A stretch of DNA of 64,000 nt from contig NZ_BATJ01000011.1 of the NCBI RefSeq assembly GCF_000467125.1, positions 1-64,000 of the forward strand, given 5' to 3'. The position numbers were made by a program, and so were the translations under genes. This DNA is from Vibrio proteolyticus NBRC 13287. Lineage in GTDB: Bacteria; Pseudomonadota; Gammaproteobacteria; Enterobacterales; Vibrionaceae. Below the pieces are notes generated by a model. It did not search any database and was not told the origin of the DNA. It worked only from the letters and a program-made list of their open reading frames with translations. Of this stretch, positions 44,114 to 53,454 are shown one piece after another. The first letter of the stretch is position 1. Each line of letters begins with the position of its first letter.

Positions 44114-45136
44114 TCAGGCCGATTCACGGATAATCAGTTGCGGGGGGAGGATCAGGCTATATGCCTGATCGCTTGGCGTGTGCAATTGGTCGATCAGACG
44201 TTTAGCCGCCTGGCGACCCATTTCTCGCGCGTCGGAATGGATGAACGTGAGGGGCGGCTCGGTCAGACTGGCTTCTTCAACGTCATCAAAGCCGATAATT
44301 GATACCTGTTCGCCAATGAATTGATCTTTACCCACCCGGCGACCAGCGCGATTAACGCCATACACGGCACCCAGTGCGGTTGAAGAGTGATGGCAGAGCA
44401 AGGCCGTCACCTGAGGGTGTTCTGACAACAACTGTTGAACGGTTTGCGCGGCCGCTGCTTGGCTTTTGTCACATTCAACGACCCACTCGGGTTTGAACGG
44501 CAGGCCAAATTGCATCAGAGTGCTGCAGTAACCGCCGATGCGTTCGGCGCGACACAGCGAGCTGCTCTTGCCACCAATGTAGGCAATGCGGCGATGTCCC
44601 TGCTTGATCAAGTGCTCCGTCGCCAGTTTGGCAGAATAAGTATTGTCCGGGCCGACGTAGTCTATCTGCTTGTCGACGGAGGCTCGCGCAATGCAGACCA
44701 TGGGCAACGCATGCGATTTGATGCTTTCGATATCGAACTGTTGATTTTCACCAATGGGACAAAACGCGATACCGCCTACGCCCTGACGGGCCATGGTCAG
44801 CAGACATTGGTCGAACTTGTCCTGACCGCTGCCACTTTGCGCCAGAAACAGCATGTAGCCTTGTTTTTCGATCTCTTCACTCAAACCGGCGGCCACCTCC
44901 GCATAATATGGATCACTGATGTCTTTCAGTATCAGACCGATGATCTCGCTGCTGTTTGAGCGCAAATTCGCAGCGGCTCGGTTGCGGATGTAGCCCAGTG
45001 CTTCCACCGCCTGATTGACTTTCTCGGCTGTATCCACAGAAATGCGGCCTTTATTACTCAGTACCATAGAGACAGTCGTGACCGATACACCGGCGTGTTT
45101 CGCTACTTCGGTAATGGTCACTTTTTTGGTCGACAT
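44114..45136 (-). CDS. malI: LacI-family repressor MalI
   Basis: 340 residues. LacI helix-turn-helix near the N-terminus (ITEVAKHAGVSVTTVSMVLS) and a periplasmic-binding-like sensor from about 62 (GLILKDISDPYY). It is divergent from malX-malY, exactly the E. coli malI-malXY order. MalI represses malXY and itself. Two MalI operators lie in the shared gap. The start is the ATG at 45136; a longer frame reading into the operators is not believed. Confidence 0.9.
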   Translation of the reverse strand: MSTKKVTITEVAKHAGVSVTTVSMVLSNKGRISVDTAEKVNQAVEALGYIRNRAAANLRSNSSEIIGLILKDISDPYYAEVAAGLSEEIEKQGYMLFLAQSGSGQDKFDQCLLTMARQGVGGIAFCPIGENQQFDIESIKSHALPMVCIARASVDKQIDYVGPDNTYSAKLATEHLIKQGHRRIAYIGGKSSSLCRAERIGGYCSTLMQFGLPFKPEWVVECDKSQAAAAQTVQQLLSEHPQVTALLCHHSSTALGAVYGVNRAGRRVGKDQFIGEQVSIIGFDDVEEASLTEPPLTFIHSDAREMGRQAAKRLIDQLHTPSDQAYSLILPPQLIIRESA

Positions 45137-45156
45137 AGGTTCACTTATCTGGAGGA

Positions 45157-45172
45157 GGAGAAACGTTTTATC
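45157..45172. promoter_or_regulatory. MalI operator, malI side
   Basis: GGAGAAACGTTTTATC, 13 of 16 match to the MalI operator GATAAAACGTTTTATC. It lies 21 bp before the malI ATG. Confidence 0.75.
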
Positions 45173-45256
45173 AGGCAAACATACCTTTATTGCCCTGATT
45201 ATAAAAGGGTGATCACAAACTAATCGAAATTTATATAAGCCGATCACAAATTATTT

Positions 45257-45272
45257 GGTAAAACGTTTTATC
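45257..45272. promoter_or_regulatory. MalI operator, malX side
   Basis: GGTAAAACGTTTTATC, 15 of 16 match to the MalI operator consensus. Exactly 100 bp from the other operator, so the two lie on nearly the same DNA face. TGTGAT half CRP sites (minus strand) occur near 45214 and 45245. Confidence 0.85.
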
Positions 45273-45383
45273 AAAAATTTTAGCGGCGTAGACTCAACGC
45301 ATAAAAAATAGCCTCATACGCCGCTCAGGCTCTGTAAACAGACGCGACGTATGCCCTACGTTTTCATCTCGCGGAGAGTTGTT

Positions 45384-46958
45384 ATGTCAGGTAACACCAA
45401 TAAAACCACCATGTGGGAATTCTTACAGAGTTTAGGTAAGACGTTCATGCTGCCCGTTGCGCTGCTGGCGTTTTCAGGGATATTGCTTGGTATTGGCAGT
45501 TCGTTGTCGAGTGCCGCCATCCGTGAAGCCATCCCATTACTGGACAATACCCTGCTGCAATACCTATTTATGTGGATGACCAAAATTGGTCTGGTGGCAT
45601 TCATCTATTTACCAGTGATGTTTGCCATCGCGATCCCGCTTGGCCTTGCCCGCGAAGAAAAAGGGGTGGCGGCGTTTGCCGGTTTTGTCGGTTATGCGGC
45701 ATTTAACCTGGCAATCAACTTCTTTCTGACCGTTGCCGGTGTGCTCAGTGATGATCTGGAACGCAAAGCGTATGGCGTGAAAAGCATAATCGGTATTGAA
45801 TCGATCGATACCGGGATCTTGGGTGCGGTGATCGTCGGGGTGATCGTCGCCCGTCTTCACCAGCGTTTTTATACCTTTAAAATGCCAGACGCGCTGGCGT
45901 TTTTTGGCGGCGCGCGCTTTGTTCCGATCATCTCTGCGATCGTGCTGGGAGTGGTCGGCGTCGTGATCCCGTTTATCTGGCCATATTTCGCTCAGGGTAT
46001 CAACGCGGTCGGTTACGCAATAGAAGGGGCGGGTGCCTTCGGCCCGATGTTGTTTGGGACCGGTGAACGTTTGTTGCTGCCGATCGGCTTGCACCACATT
46101 CTGGTGGCACTGATCCGCTTTACCGAAGCGGGGGGAACCATGGACGTGTGTGGGCACACGGTATCCGGTGCATTAAATATTTTCTATGCTGAGCTGTCCT
46201 GTCCTACCACTCAGGGCTTTACGCCGGAAGTGACAGCATTTCTTTCTCAGGGCAAGATGCCAACGTTCCTGGGCGGTCTGCCTGGTGCAGCTCTGGCAAT
46301 GTATCACTGCGCGAAACCGGAAAGCCGTCATAAAATCAAGGCGCTGCTGATTTCTGGCGTGGTGGCGTGTGTGGTGGGGGGCATCACCGAACCTCTGGAA
46401 TTTCTGTTCTTGTTTGTGGCGCCGGTGCTGTATGTGATCCACGCCATTTTGACCGGGCTGGGCTTTATGGTGATGGGCTTGCTCGACGTGACCATTGGTA
46501 ACACCGACGGCAACATAATTGATTTTCTGGTCTTTGGAGTCTTGCAGGGCACTGCGACGAAATGGTACCTGGTGCCGGTCGTGGCTGCGATTTGGTTTGT
46601 GGTGTACTACTCGGTGTTCCGCTTCGCGATTCTCAAGTTCAACCTGAAAACACCCGGACGTGATGTCGATACGGCTGAAGTGGATAAAGCGCTGGAAGCC
46701 ACTTTCATCAATGAATCAGGCAAAGGGGCTGCGGTATTGGCCGCGCTGGGTGGCAAAGACAACATCAGTGCGCTGGACAACTGCATTACCCGTTTACGCT
46801 TGTCGGTGAAAGACATGTCTCTGGTGGACGATGCCAAACTCAAAGCCCATGGTGCACTGGGGGTAGTGAAACTGGACCAGCACAATTTGCAGGTGGTGAT
46901 CGGGACTCAGGTTCACCTGGTGAAAAATGAAATGCAGGCCCTCATTTCTGCCAGTTGA
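45384..46958 (+). CDS. malX: PTS maltose/glucose-specific EIICB component MalX
   Basis: 524 residues. EIIC part (about 10-420) has about 10 membrane segments and the motif GGITEPLEFLF; EIIB (about 445-520) has the phosphorylated Cys in LDNCITRLRLSVKD. It imports and phosphorylates its sugar through Enzyme I/HPr and the shared glucose EIIA. E. coli MalX moves glucose and maltose, though its true substrate is debated. ATG at 45384 has GGAG upstream. First gene of malXY, repressed by MalI. Confidence 0.9.
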   Translation: MSGNTNKTTMWEFLQSLGKTFMLPVALLAFSGILLGIGSSLSSAAIREAIPLLDNTLLQYLFMWMTKIGLVAFIYLPVMFAIAIPLGLAREEKGVAAFAGFVGYAAFNLAINFFLTVAGVLSDDLERKAYGVKSIIGIESIDTGILGAVIVGVIVARLHQRFYTFKMPDALAFFGGARFVPIISAIVLGVVGVVIPFIWPYFAQGINAVGYAIEGAGAFGPMLFGTGERLLLPIGLHHILVALIRFTEAGGTMDVCGHTVSGALNIFYAELSCPTTQGFTPEVTAFLSQGKMPTFLGGLPGAALAMYHCAKPESRHKIKALLISGVVACVVGGITEPLEFLFLFVAPVLYVIHAILTGLGFMVMGLLDVTIGNTDGNIIDFLVFGVLQGTATKWYLVPVVAAIWFVVYYSVFRFAILKFNLKTPGRDVDTAEVDKALEATFINESGKGAAVLAALGGKDNISALDNCITRLRLSVKDMSLVDDAKLKAHGALGVVKLDQHNLQVVIGTQVHLVKNEMQALISAS

Positions 46959-46971
46959 GGCTAGACTCGTT

Positions 46972-47007
46972 CTCCCTCGGCCAGACCTGCGTCTCTGGTT
47001 GAGGGAG
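46972..47007 (+). other. intercistronic hairpin between malX and malY
   Basis: CTCCCTCGGCCAGA and TCTGGTTGAGGGAG form a 14-bp imperfect stem in the 71-bp gap. There is no T-run, so it may stabilise or process the message and is unlikely to end it. Confidence 0.5.
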
Positions 47008-47029
47008 GTTTACTTCAGGAGGCATAACG

Positions 47030-48205
47030 ATGCAACACTTTGATTTCGATACACCGATTGACCGCACGGGCACGTACTGCACTCAGTGGGACTATGTGCA
47101 GGATCGTTTTGGAACGCCCGGGCTGCTGCCGTTTACGATTTCAGACATGGATTTCGCGTCGCCACCGGCGGTGCTCGCCGCACTGAAACAGCGTCTTGAT
47201 CACCCGGTACTGGGCTACAGTCGCTGGAACCACGACGACTTTAAGTCGTCCATCATCCATTGGTTTCACCAGCGTTTCGACGCAACCATGGAGCCGGAGA
47301 TGATCGTCTATGGTCCATCGGTTATCTACATGATCTCTAAGCTGATCAGACTCTGGAGCCAACCCGGTGATGGGGTGGTGTTTCACTCACCGGCTTACGA
47401 TGCGTTTGAACGTATGATCGAAGGCCTGGGCCGAAGTTGCGTCCCGAGTCGCCTGCGAAAAGGCGCAAACGGGTATGAGATCGATTGGGCGGATCTCGAA
47501 GCGCAGCTATCTCAGCCGCACAGCCGTGTTTTTTTATTGTGCAGTCCTCACAACCCGACTGGGCGGGTGTGGCGGCGTGACGAGTTAACCAGGCTTGCGC
47601 AGCTGTGTGAGAAACATCAGGTGGCGGTAATTTCCGATGAAATCCACATGGACGTCAGCTTTGCAGCGCACACGCCTTTTCAAGGATTTGGTATGACGTC
47701 GCCGTGGGCATTGATCACATCGGCCAGTAAGTCATTCAACATTCCGGCCTTAACGGGCGCTTACGGGTTCATTGCCGATCAGCAAAGCCGCGACCGCTAT
47801 TTGTATACCCTCAAACAAGTCGATGGTTTGTCTTCGCCCGCGATACTGGGGGTGCTCGCGACCATGGCGGCGTATCAACATGGCGCACCTTGGTTAGACG
47901 CATTAAGTGAGTACGTTCACGCAAACCATCAGTACGTCAGCATGGTGCTTAATGACGCGTTTCCTTCGGTCGCCTACCAAGTACCGCAGGCCACCTATCT
48001 GGCCTGGATTGATTTGTCGTCATTGAATTTGGACATGAATCAGTTGAATCAGTGTTTAATTAAAGACTTTAACGTTGCCATCATGCAGGGCAGTGTTTAC
48101 GGCCAGAGTGGCTCAGGGTTTGTGCGCCTGAATCTCGGCTGTCCGAGAAGCAAAGTGGAAGCGGGCGTAACGGCGCTCATTGGCGCAATTCGCCAGCAAT
48201 ACTGA
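47030..48205 (+). CDS. malY: MalY/PatB-type PLP beta-C-S lyase
   Basis: 391-residue fold-type I PLP enzyme. LPFTISDMDFASPPAV is the MalY/PatB start, SPHNPTGRVW the substrate loop, ISDEIHMD the PLP-phenol Asp, and SASKSFNIPAL the Schiff-base lysine. It cleaves cystathionine-like C-S bonds; in E. coli MalY also binds and inhibits MalT. AGGAGG lies 9 bases before ATG. Second gene of malXY. Here it could dampen the MalT-controlled lamB region. Confidence 0.9.
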   Translation: MQHFDFDTPIDRTGTYCTQWDYVQDRFGTPGLLPFTISDMDFASPPAVLAALKQRLDHPVLGYSRWNHDDFKSSIIHWFHQRFDATMEPEMIVYGPSVIYMISKLIRLWSQPGDGVVFHSPAYDAFERMIEGLGRSCVPSRLRKGANGYEIDWADLEAQLSQPHSRVFLLCSPHNPTGRVWRRDELTRLAQLCEKHQVAVISDEIHMDVSFAAHTPFQGFGMTSPWALITSASKSFNIPALTGAYGFIADQQSRDRYLYTLKQVDGLSSPAILGVLATMAAYQHGAPWLDALSEYVHANHQYVSMVLNDAFPSVAYQVPQATYLAWIDLSSLNLDMNQLNQCLIKDFNVAIMQGSVYGQSGSGFVRLNLGCPRSKVEAGVTALIGAIRQQY

Positions 48206-48373
48206 CTGAGGGTGTGTCCTGGCTATCAAAGAAACTGCCATGATTCATCCACAAACAAAAAGTTGGTCGATTCGTTCAAGACTTTGGTAAATCCACCAAG
48301 AAATTGTTGTCATGTTTGTTGATTATTTTTCCTGTTTTACTTTAAATTATTGAAATTTAACAACTTAAAAAGT

Positions 48374-48389
48374 TGGCATGGTACTTGAT
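48374..48389 (+). promoter_or_regulatory. sigma-54 promoter of hcp
   Basis: TGGCAT-GGTAC-TTGAT against consensus TGGCAC-N5-TTGCA; the GG and -12 G(C) spacing of 10 is kept. It is 64 bp before the hcp ATG. In vibrios orphan hcp operons are driven by RpoN with VasH. Confidence 0.75.
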
Positions 48390-48452
48390 ATACCTATGGT
48401 ATGCAGCTCATAACGAGCCCAATCCAATACTAGAGAACACAAGGAAATTGCT

Positions 48453-48971
48453 ATGCCAACTCCAGCTTATATGACTATCAACGGCGAAACTCAAGGTCAC
48501 ATTACTAAAGATACTTTCTCTGCAGATTCTGTCGGTAACACTTGGCAAGAAGCGCACGTTGACGAGTTCCTGGTTCAAGAACTGGATCACGTTCTGACTA
48601 TTCCACGTGACCCACAAAGCGGTCAGCCAACTGGTCAGCGTGTTCACAAACCAGTTGTGGTAACTAAAGTTCAAGACCGTTGTTCTCCACTACTGTTCAA
48701 CGCGCTGGTTTCTGGTGAGAAACTGCCTGAGTGTCAGATCCGTTTCTACCGTACTTCTGTACAAGGTAAGCAAGAGCACTACTACACGATCAAACTGATT
48801 GATGCTCTGCTGGTAGACATCCAGACTCGCATGAACCACTGTCAAGACGCTGCAACTGCAGACCGTGTGACTGAAGAAGTTCTGAAGTTCACTTACCGTG
48901 CAATCGAAGTAACTCACGAAAACTGTGGTACTGCAGGTAACGACGACTGGCGTGCTCCACGCGAAGCGTAA
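48453..48971 (+). CDS. hcp: type VI secretion Hcp tube protein
   Basis: 172 residues, the Hcp1-family ring protein that forms the T6SS inner tube and carries small effectors. It starts MPTPAYMTINGETQGHI and has the family middle LVQELDHVLTIPRDPQSG and CQIRFYRTSVQGKQEHYY. The close match to V. cholerae Hcp style and codon use (highly biased) suggest strong expression. No VgrG or sheath genes are near; it is an orphan unit with a sigma-54 promoter and a strong terminator. The core T6SS must be elsewhere. Confidence 0.93.
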   Translation: MPTPAYMTINGETQGHITKDTFSADSVGNTWQEAHVDEFLVQELDHVLTIPRDPQSGQPTGQRVHKPVVVTKVQDRCSPLLFNALVSGEKLPECQIRFYRTSVQGKQEHYYTIKLIDALLVDIQTRMNHCQDAATADRVTEEVLKFTYRAIEVTHENCGTAGNDDWRAPREA

Positions 48972-48990
48972 TTTGAGCTTAGCGTCAGTA

Positions 48991-49019
48991 AAAAGGCCAA
49001 CATTATGTTGGCCTTTTTT
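48991..49019 (+). terminator. terminator after hcp
   Basis: AAAAGGCCAACAT-TATGTTGGCC followed by six T residues. Confidence 0.88.
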
Positions 49020-49075
49020 GTGTGTGTAGAAATGTTGCCTTCATCCCTTGTGATTGTTTTTGTGTGTGGTGTTTT

Positions 49076-50197
49076 ATGTTTTCCTGGAAATCCTGTTTGG
49101 CTGTATGTGTTTCTGTCTGGATGTCGGGTATGTCTGCGGCGATGGCCGCGAGCACGTACGCGTTTGAAACCTTTTCTCCGGACTATTCCGCTCAGTTGAC
49201 ACTCGATGTTGCAAGCCGGTCTGAACGGGATCTCACCTCAGAAAATATTGGTGTTATTACTGTCTTCAATCAAGATGGTCAGCCTGTGATCACGCACTCG
49301 GTTGACCAACTGGCCTTGCCATCGGATCTCAGTACGCCCTTACACACCAATGTCCTGCAGATCCCCTACGGTGAACAAAGTGCCTTGATCTATCAGGATC
49401 TCAACCTGGACGGACGCAAAGACTTCGCGCTGCAACAAGGTTGGTATTCTTGTTATGGCGGGCCTTCGTTTTCGATTTATCTGGCCGGTGAAGACGGTTC
49501 ATTTTCCTACAACGAAGCATACAGCGCTCTTGCTTCGCAATATTGCGGAATGTTTAAGGTTGATGCTCAGCAGAGAGCCTTGTTCACCATGACCAAAAGT
49601 GGCTGTTGCTGGCATAAGTTTGATGTTTATCGAGCGGAAACGCAGGCGCCGGTTCTGGCCGAATCAACGGTTGTGATACCCGTGGGCATGACCTTCGCCC
49701 GTTACACACGCACAACCTATAGCGATGGAAAGAACCCATCCACGGCGCTTTTTTATCTGATGGACGACTTCGCACCACCGGACGATACGCCTCAGACGGT
49801 GCTGACTTTTCGTTTGCAGAAAAGTCCGGAGAAGCAAGTGGTGGTGTACATCAGCGATGAAAGAGTCGATTACGCGTTGATCAATGCGGACACTCAACGG
49901 GTGGAATTCAGCGCTGAGCTGGCAGCCAACCGCTTACTGGACTGGCAGAGTGATGAACATAAACAAGACAGCGGGCCAATATTTTTGGAGCAGTCAGCCA
50001 GATTTGTTTACCGACCCCAGGCACTGAGTTTTCAGTTTGGCAAGACGCGTTACACCATAGTCGATGAGCCACAACGAGTGGGAGTGGACGTACAGCAAGG
50101 GCAACAGTCGTTTTTTCTTCGCGGCGATGTTACCAGTCGCAACGGATCCTTGACGCGCCTGAAACAGGCTACGGTGTCGAATCTGAAATTTAACTAA
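49076..50197 (+). CDS. XAC2610-like secreted protein
   Basis: About 373 residues with a signal peptide (MFSWKSCLAVCVSVWMSGM, cleavage near AMA-AS). The first half resembles XAC2610-related proteins: LIYQDLNLDGRKDFALQ (a calcium-loop-like DxNxDG), YCGMFKVD and TKSGCCWHKFDVYR. Xanthomonas XAC2610 is a periplasmic lipoprotein that inhibits a secreted lysozyme-like effector. The second half is not recognised. The start is uncertain because no good ribosome site is seen. It begins 57 bp past the hcp terminator, so it has its own promoter, yet its position by hcp is suggestive. Confidence 0.65.
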   Translation: MFSWKSCLAVCVSVWMSGMSAAMAASTYAFETFSPDYSAQLTLDVASRSERDLTSENIGVITVFNQDGQPVITHSVDQLALPSDLSTPLHTNVLQIPYGEQSALIYQDLNLDGRKDFALQQGWYSCYGGPSFSIYLAGEDGSFSYNEAYSALASQYCGMFKVDAQQRALFTMTKSGCCWHKFDVYRAETQAPVLAESTVVIPVGMTFARYTRTTYSDGKNPSTALFYLMDDFAPPDDTPQTVLTFRLQKSPEKQVVVYISDERVDYALINADTQRVEFSAELAANRLLDWQSDEHKQDSGPIFLEQSARFVYRPQALSFQFGKTRYTIVDEPQRVGVDVQQGQQSFFLRGDVTSRNGSLTRLKQATVSNLKFN

Positions 50198-50219
50198 CGG
50201 TCTCGAGTGTTTTTGCTTT

Positions 50220-51152
50220 TTATCGCGGGTAAAACTGTTGCTGACTCAGTTCAATTTTTTGTTCCAGCAGCGCGATTAACCGGGTGTTGATCGCCGCGAC
50301 GGGCGGGTCGATGTCTTTGTCGAGTGGCAGCAAAATCTGCATCTCATACGTCACCGGATGGCGTAGCGGGCGGATGGCAATCTCCGCCTCATTAGCGTCC
50401 AGCGCCGATAAACAGCTGCCGACCGCAATTCCGGTACCGCTTTTGACCAGCCTTATGGCCATATCCTGCAACGAGACTGTCCACACTTTACGTGGATGAA
50501 CGTTGAGTTCGTCTAACGTCAACTGCATCTTCTGGCGAATCGGATCGTGAGGTTCGCCGTAGATGAGAACTTCACCATTCAAATCCTGATAGTCAATCAC
50601 GTCTAGCTGTGTCAGTGGGTGTGAGGCAGGCAGCGCGCACACGCAGGGCAGAGCATAGTGGCGACTCTGATAACGTGGATCGCGGCGCATGTCGGTCGTG
50701 ATCGCGAAATCAAATCGACCAGCGATCATGTCGTCCGGGATTTGTGATGAGCGATAAGAATACAGCGCCAGCTCAAGATCCGGGTAGCTTCGTTCCAACT
50801 CCATCGCCAGTGCTGGCAGTAGGCTGATGGCAAGTGACGGCATACTGACTATCCTTAACTGACCTGAAACATGTTGATCTTTGAGCTTGTCGGCAAACAC
50901 TCGCAGATGAGCAAGACCAAGATACACCTTGTCGACCTCATGATAGAACAGCGTGCCCCGACGGGTCGGCAGCAGCCGATTATGCTGACGTTCAAACAGC
51001 GCAAACCCGAGCCGGTCTTCCAGTTGCTTGAGCAAGCGGCTGATGGCTGGCTGAGAGATCAGCATTTTTTCAGCCGCTTCGGTCGCGCTGGCTGTTTTCA
51101 TGGTCCACATGAAGGCTTCTATCTGAGAGTCGGTAAATCCACGGTAAGCCAT
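50220..51152 (-). CDS. LysR-family transcriptional regulator
   Basis: 310 residues. N-terminal helix-turn-helix in TASATEAAEKMLISQPAISR and a typical effector domain from about 90. It is divergent from an M20 amidohydrolase gene over a 146-bp gap, so it likely controls that enzyme in response to its substrate or product. No named orthologue is recognised. Confidence 0.87.
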   Translation of the reverse strand: MAYRGFTDSQIEAFMWTMKTASATEAAEKMLISQPAISRLLKQLEDRLGFALFERQHNRLLPTRRGTLFYHEVDKVYLGLAHLRVFADKLKDQHVSGQLRIVSMPSLAISLLPALAMELERSYPDLELALYSYRSSQIPDDMIAGRFDFAITTDMRRDPRYQSRHYALPCVCALPASHPLTQLDVIDYQDLNGEVLIYGEPHDPIRQKMQLTLDELNVHPRKVWTVSLQDMAIRLVKSGTGIAVGSCLSALDANEAEIAIRPLRHPVTYEMQILLPLDKDIDPPVAAINTRLIALLEQKIELSQQQFYPR

Positions 51153-51298
51153 AACATTTTGTTATCCATTGATAGCGGTAAGTCATTCGTAACTTTCAGA
51201 GAAAAGTATATACATTAAAAGAAAGCGAAGTCACCCGAACAACTCGGTTTAAGAATAACAATTTGATATGGATTGATACTCAAGTGTGAGGAAAAGTG

Positions 51299-52480
51299 AT
51301 GATTGAACTGCTGAAAAACCAAAATGAGATATTCACTCGATGGCGCCAGGATATTCACCAACATCCAGAACTGGGTTTTGAGGAACAGCGCACAGCAGCG
51401 CTCGTGGCGGCGAAGTTACGTGAGTGGGGATTGGATGAAGTACACACCGGGATCGCCAAAACAGGTGTGGTCGGTGTCTTAAAAGGGTGTACGCCATCAG
51501 CTCGGGCAATCGGCCTGCGCGCGGATATGGACGCGCTGCCAATGCAAGAAATGAATCACTTCGGCCACGCATCTCAGCATCCGGGCAAGATGCATGGTTG
51601 TGGTCATGACGGGCACACCACCATGTTGCTGGCCGCGGCCTGGTATCTGTCCCAGCATCGTGATTTCAGTGGCACCGTACACTTTATTTTTCAGCCGGCA
51701 GAAGAGGGACAAGCCGGCGCTGACGCCATGATCAAAGACGGTCTGTTTGAGCGTTTTCCATGTGATCGTGTGTATGGCATGCACAACATGCCGGGCATTC
51801 CTGCCGGACATATCTGGCTGCGTGAAGGGCCGATGATGGCCAGTTCGGATCGCTTTGTGATCGACATTCGTGGCAAAGGCGGTCATGCGGCGATGCCTCA
51901 GTTTTCGGTTGACCCCACGTTGGCGCTGAGTAACATCATTCTGAGCGCACAGTCGATTGTAGGACGAAATATATCGCCGCTCGACGCAGCTGTGGTGTCG
52001 TTCACGGATGTACACGCTGGGTCAGGGACACACAATGTGATTCCGGATACCGCCAGCTTAAAGGGCTGCATTCGGGCGTTTGATGACAGTGTGCGTCAAC
52101 TGGCGGTAGAAAAACTCGGTCATATCGTACAAACCGCGGCTGCGGTGTATGGGGCTGAGGCCACATTCACGATTCTGCCGGGCAGTTATCCGGCGACGGT
52201 TAATCATGCTCAGCCGACGCAACTGGCGGCTGATGTGGCAAAGGCTTTGGTGGGGGAAGAGAATGTCGATGATCATTGTGTCCCGCTTTCGGGCAGTGAA
52301 GACTTCTCTTTTATGCTTCAAAAAGTGCCGGGCTGTTATTTGTTCCTGGGCAACGGTGAAGAAGGCCAGAAAGGCGGCGTCTGCGTGCACAACCCTGGCT
52401 ATGACTTTAATGACGCCATTATTCCAACCGGCGCATCTTTATTTGTAGAACTGGTGAAACGAGAACTCACCGCCGCATAA
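51299..52480 (+). CDS. M20-family amidohydrolase (hippurate/N-acyl amino acid hydrolase)
   Basis: 393 residues, cytoplasmic, M20D type. Metal and catalytic motifs: DIHQHPELGFEEQRTA, MHGCGHDGHTTMLL (Cys and His ligands), FQPAEEGQAGA (catalytic Glu pair) and the late His in VPLSGSEDFSFM. It removes acyl groups from amino acids, like HipO or carboxypeptidase-type N-acyl hydrolases. GAGGAAAAG precedes ATG; a GTG just before it is less likely. Divergent LysR gene upstream. Confidence 0.87.
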   Translation: MIELLKNQNEIFTRWRQDIHQHPELGFEEQRTAALVAAKLREWGLDEVHTGIAKTGVVGVLKGCTPSARAIGLRADMDALPMQEMNHFGHASQHPGKMHGCGHDGHTTMLLAAAWYLSQHRDFSGTVHFIFQPAEEGQAGADAMIKDGLFERFPCDRVYGMHNMPGIPAGHIWLREGPMMASSDRFVIDIRGKGGHAAMPQFSVDPTLALSNIILSAQSIVGRNISPLDAAVVSFTDVHAGSGTHNVIPDTASLKGCIRAFDDSVRQLAVEKLGHIVQTAAAVYGAEATFTILPGSYPATVNHAQPTQLAADVAKALVGEENVDDHCVPLSGSEDFSFMLQKVPGCYLFLGNGEEGQKGGVCVHNPGYDFNDAIIPTGASLFVELVKRELTAA

Positions 52481-52505
52481 CGCCAGAACCTGCTGGCGCT
52501 ATCTT

Positions 52506-53297
52506 TCAGGGATTGCCTTCTGGCTCCAGGATAAACAACATGTGCCGGCGCAGGCTGGCGGTTTTGGTTATCCGCACACCTTCCAACACCGTTTCATAAG
52601 GCTGCTGTTCACTCATGGAGCGGAAGCCTTGTGAAATGGTATCGCGCAGCAGTTCAAAGTTCAGTGTCGGGATAACTGCGTTGAGCCATAAACATTCTGC
52701 CAGCACCATATCGGCGATGGCGTCTCTGTCGCCCTGATAACGGGCTTGGTATGCCGGGATATCAATATCTAGCGCCAGTTTATAGACCTGATCCTTGCCG
52801 TCAGTATTTTCAATGCTCGATACCATCAGACTCATGAAGTGATCCGGATAGTGGTAACGATAAACCCGGAACGTTCCGCCCATTTGGTCGTACATGTAAG
52901 CAAGATCCGACACTTCGTATGCGCCGACCGCCGCCGCAATGCTGTCATCGGCGGGGGGATTGCTGTCAAACCAGTCTTGGATTTCCTGTGCTTCCTCTTG
53001 AGAAAGCGTTTTCAGGTAGTCCTGCATGCTTTGCCTCTGGAGCTTGTCCGGGACAATGACGATTCCGGGGGCAAGCGCCCGGGCGTTGAGATTATAAGTA
53101 TCCACAATCTCGTCAACGCTTTTTCCTAACGTTGCGACGCTCCAGTCGAAAGCGTCATGACGGATCACAATCTGGTTGGGTGATGCGGTGGGCTCGCTGG
53201 AAGACGTCGCTGGTGTTTGGCTGCAGCCAGCGGCTAGCAGTATCGCGCTCAGGGCAAATGCGCCTGAAGACCAGCGCCAGAAAAGTCGGGGTACCAT
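52506..53297 (-). CDS. lipoprotein of unknown function
   Basis: 263 residues with a lipobox signal (ILLAAGC, cysteine at 25) and a Ser/Thr/Pro linker. The mature part is helical and acidic, with VDEIVDTYNLNARAL, DYLKTLSQEEAQEIQDWF and FELLRDTISQGFRSM. Not recognised. It stands alone with the M20 gene on the other side, and the convergent gap is only 25 bp, with a weak hairpin near 52481. Confidence 0.65.
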   Translation of the reverse strand: MVPRLFWRWSSGAFALSAILLAAGCSQTPATSSSEPTASPNQIVIRHDAFDWSVATLGKSVDEIVDTYNLNARALAPGIVIVPDKLQRQSMQDYLKTLSQEEAQEIQDWFDSNPPADDSIAAAVGAYEVSDLAYMYDQMGGTFRVYRYHYPDHFMSLMVSSIENTDGKDQVYKLALDIDIPAYQARYQGDRDAIADMVLAECLWLNAVIPTLNFELLRDTISQGFRSMSEQQPYETVLEGVRITKTASLRRHMLFILEPEGNP

Positions 53298-53382
53298 AAT
53301 CTGCTCACATTCCGTGTTGAGACTTTTATCCTAGCACGTCCGATAGCGGAATGCGCTGACGCTGACCTTTGCGTCAGGTATA

Positions 53383-53430
53383 AAAAAACCTTCTCCCCAA
53401 TCAGGCAGGACTTGGTCTGGGGAGAAGGTT
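53383..53430 (-). terminator. terminator after ompV
   Basis: AACCTTCTCCCCA and TGGGGAGAAGGTT form a 13-bp stem with a T-run on the minus strand. Confidence 0.8.
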
Positions 53431-53454
53431 GAAATCGACGCGATTAGATAGTGC

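Noticed and set aside
45609..46157. 182-codon frame on the minus strand across malX
   Set aside because: Asp/His-rich antisense shadow of a membrane gene.
46972..47007. Terminator separating malX from malY
   Set aside because: No T-run follows the stem, and malXY are expected to be cotranscribed.
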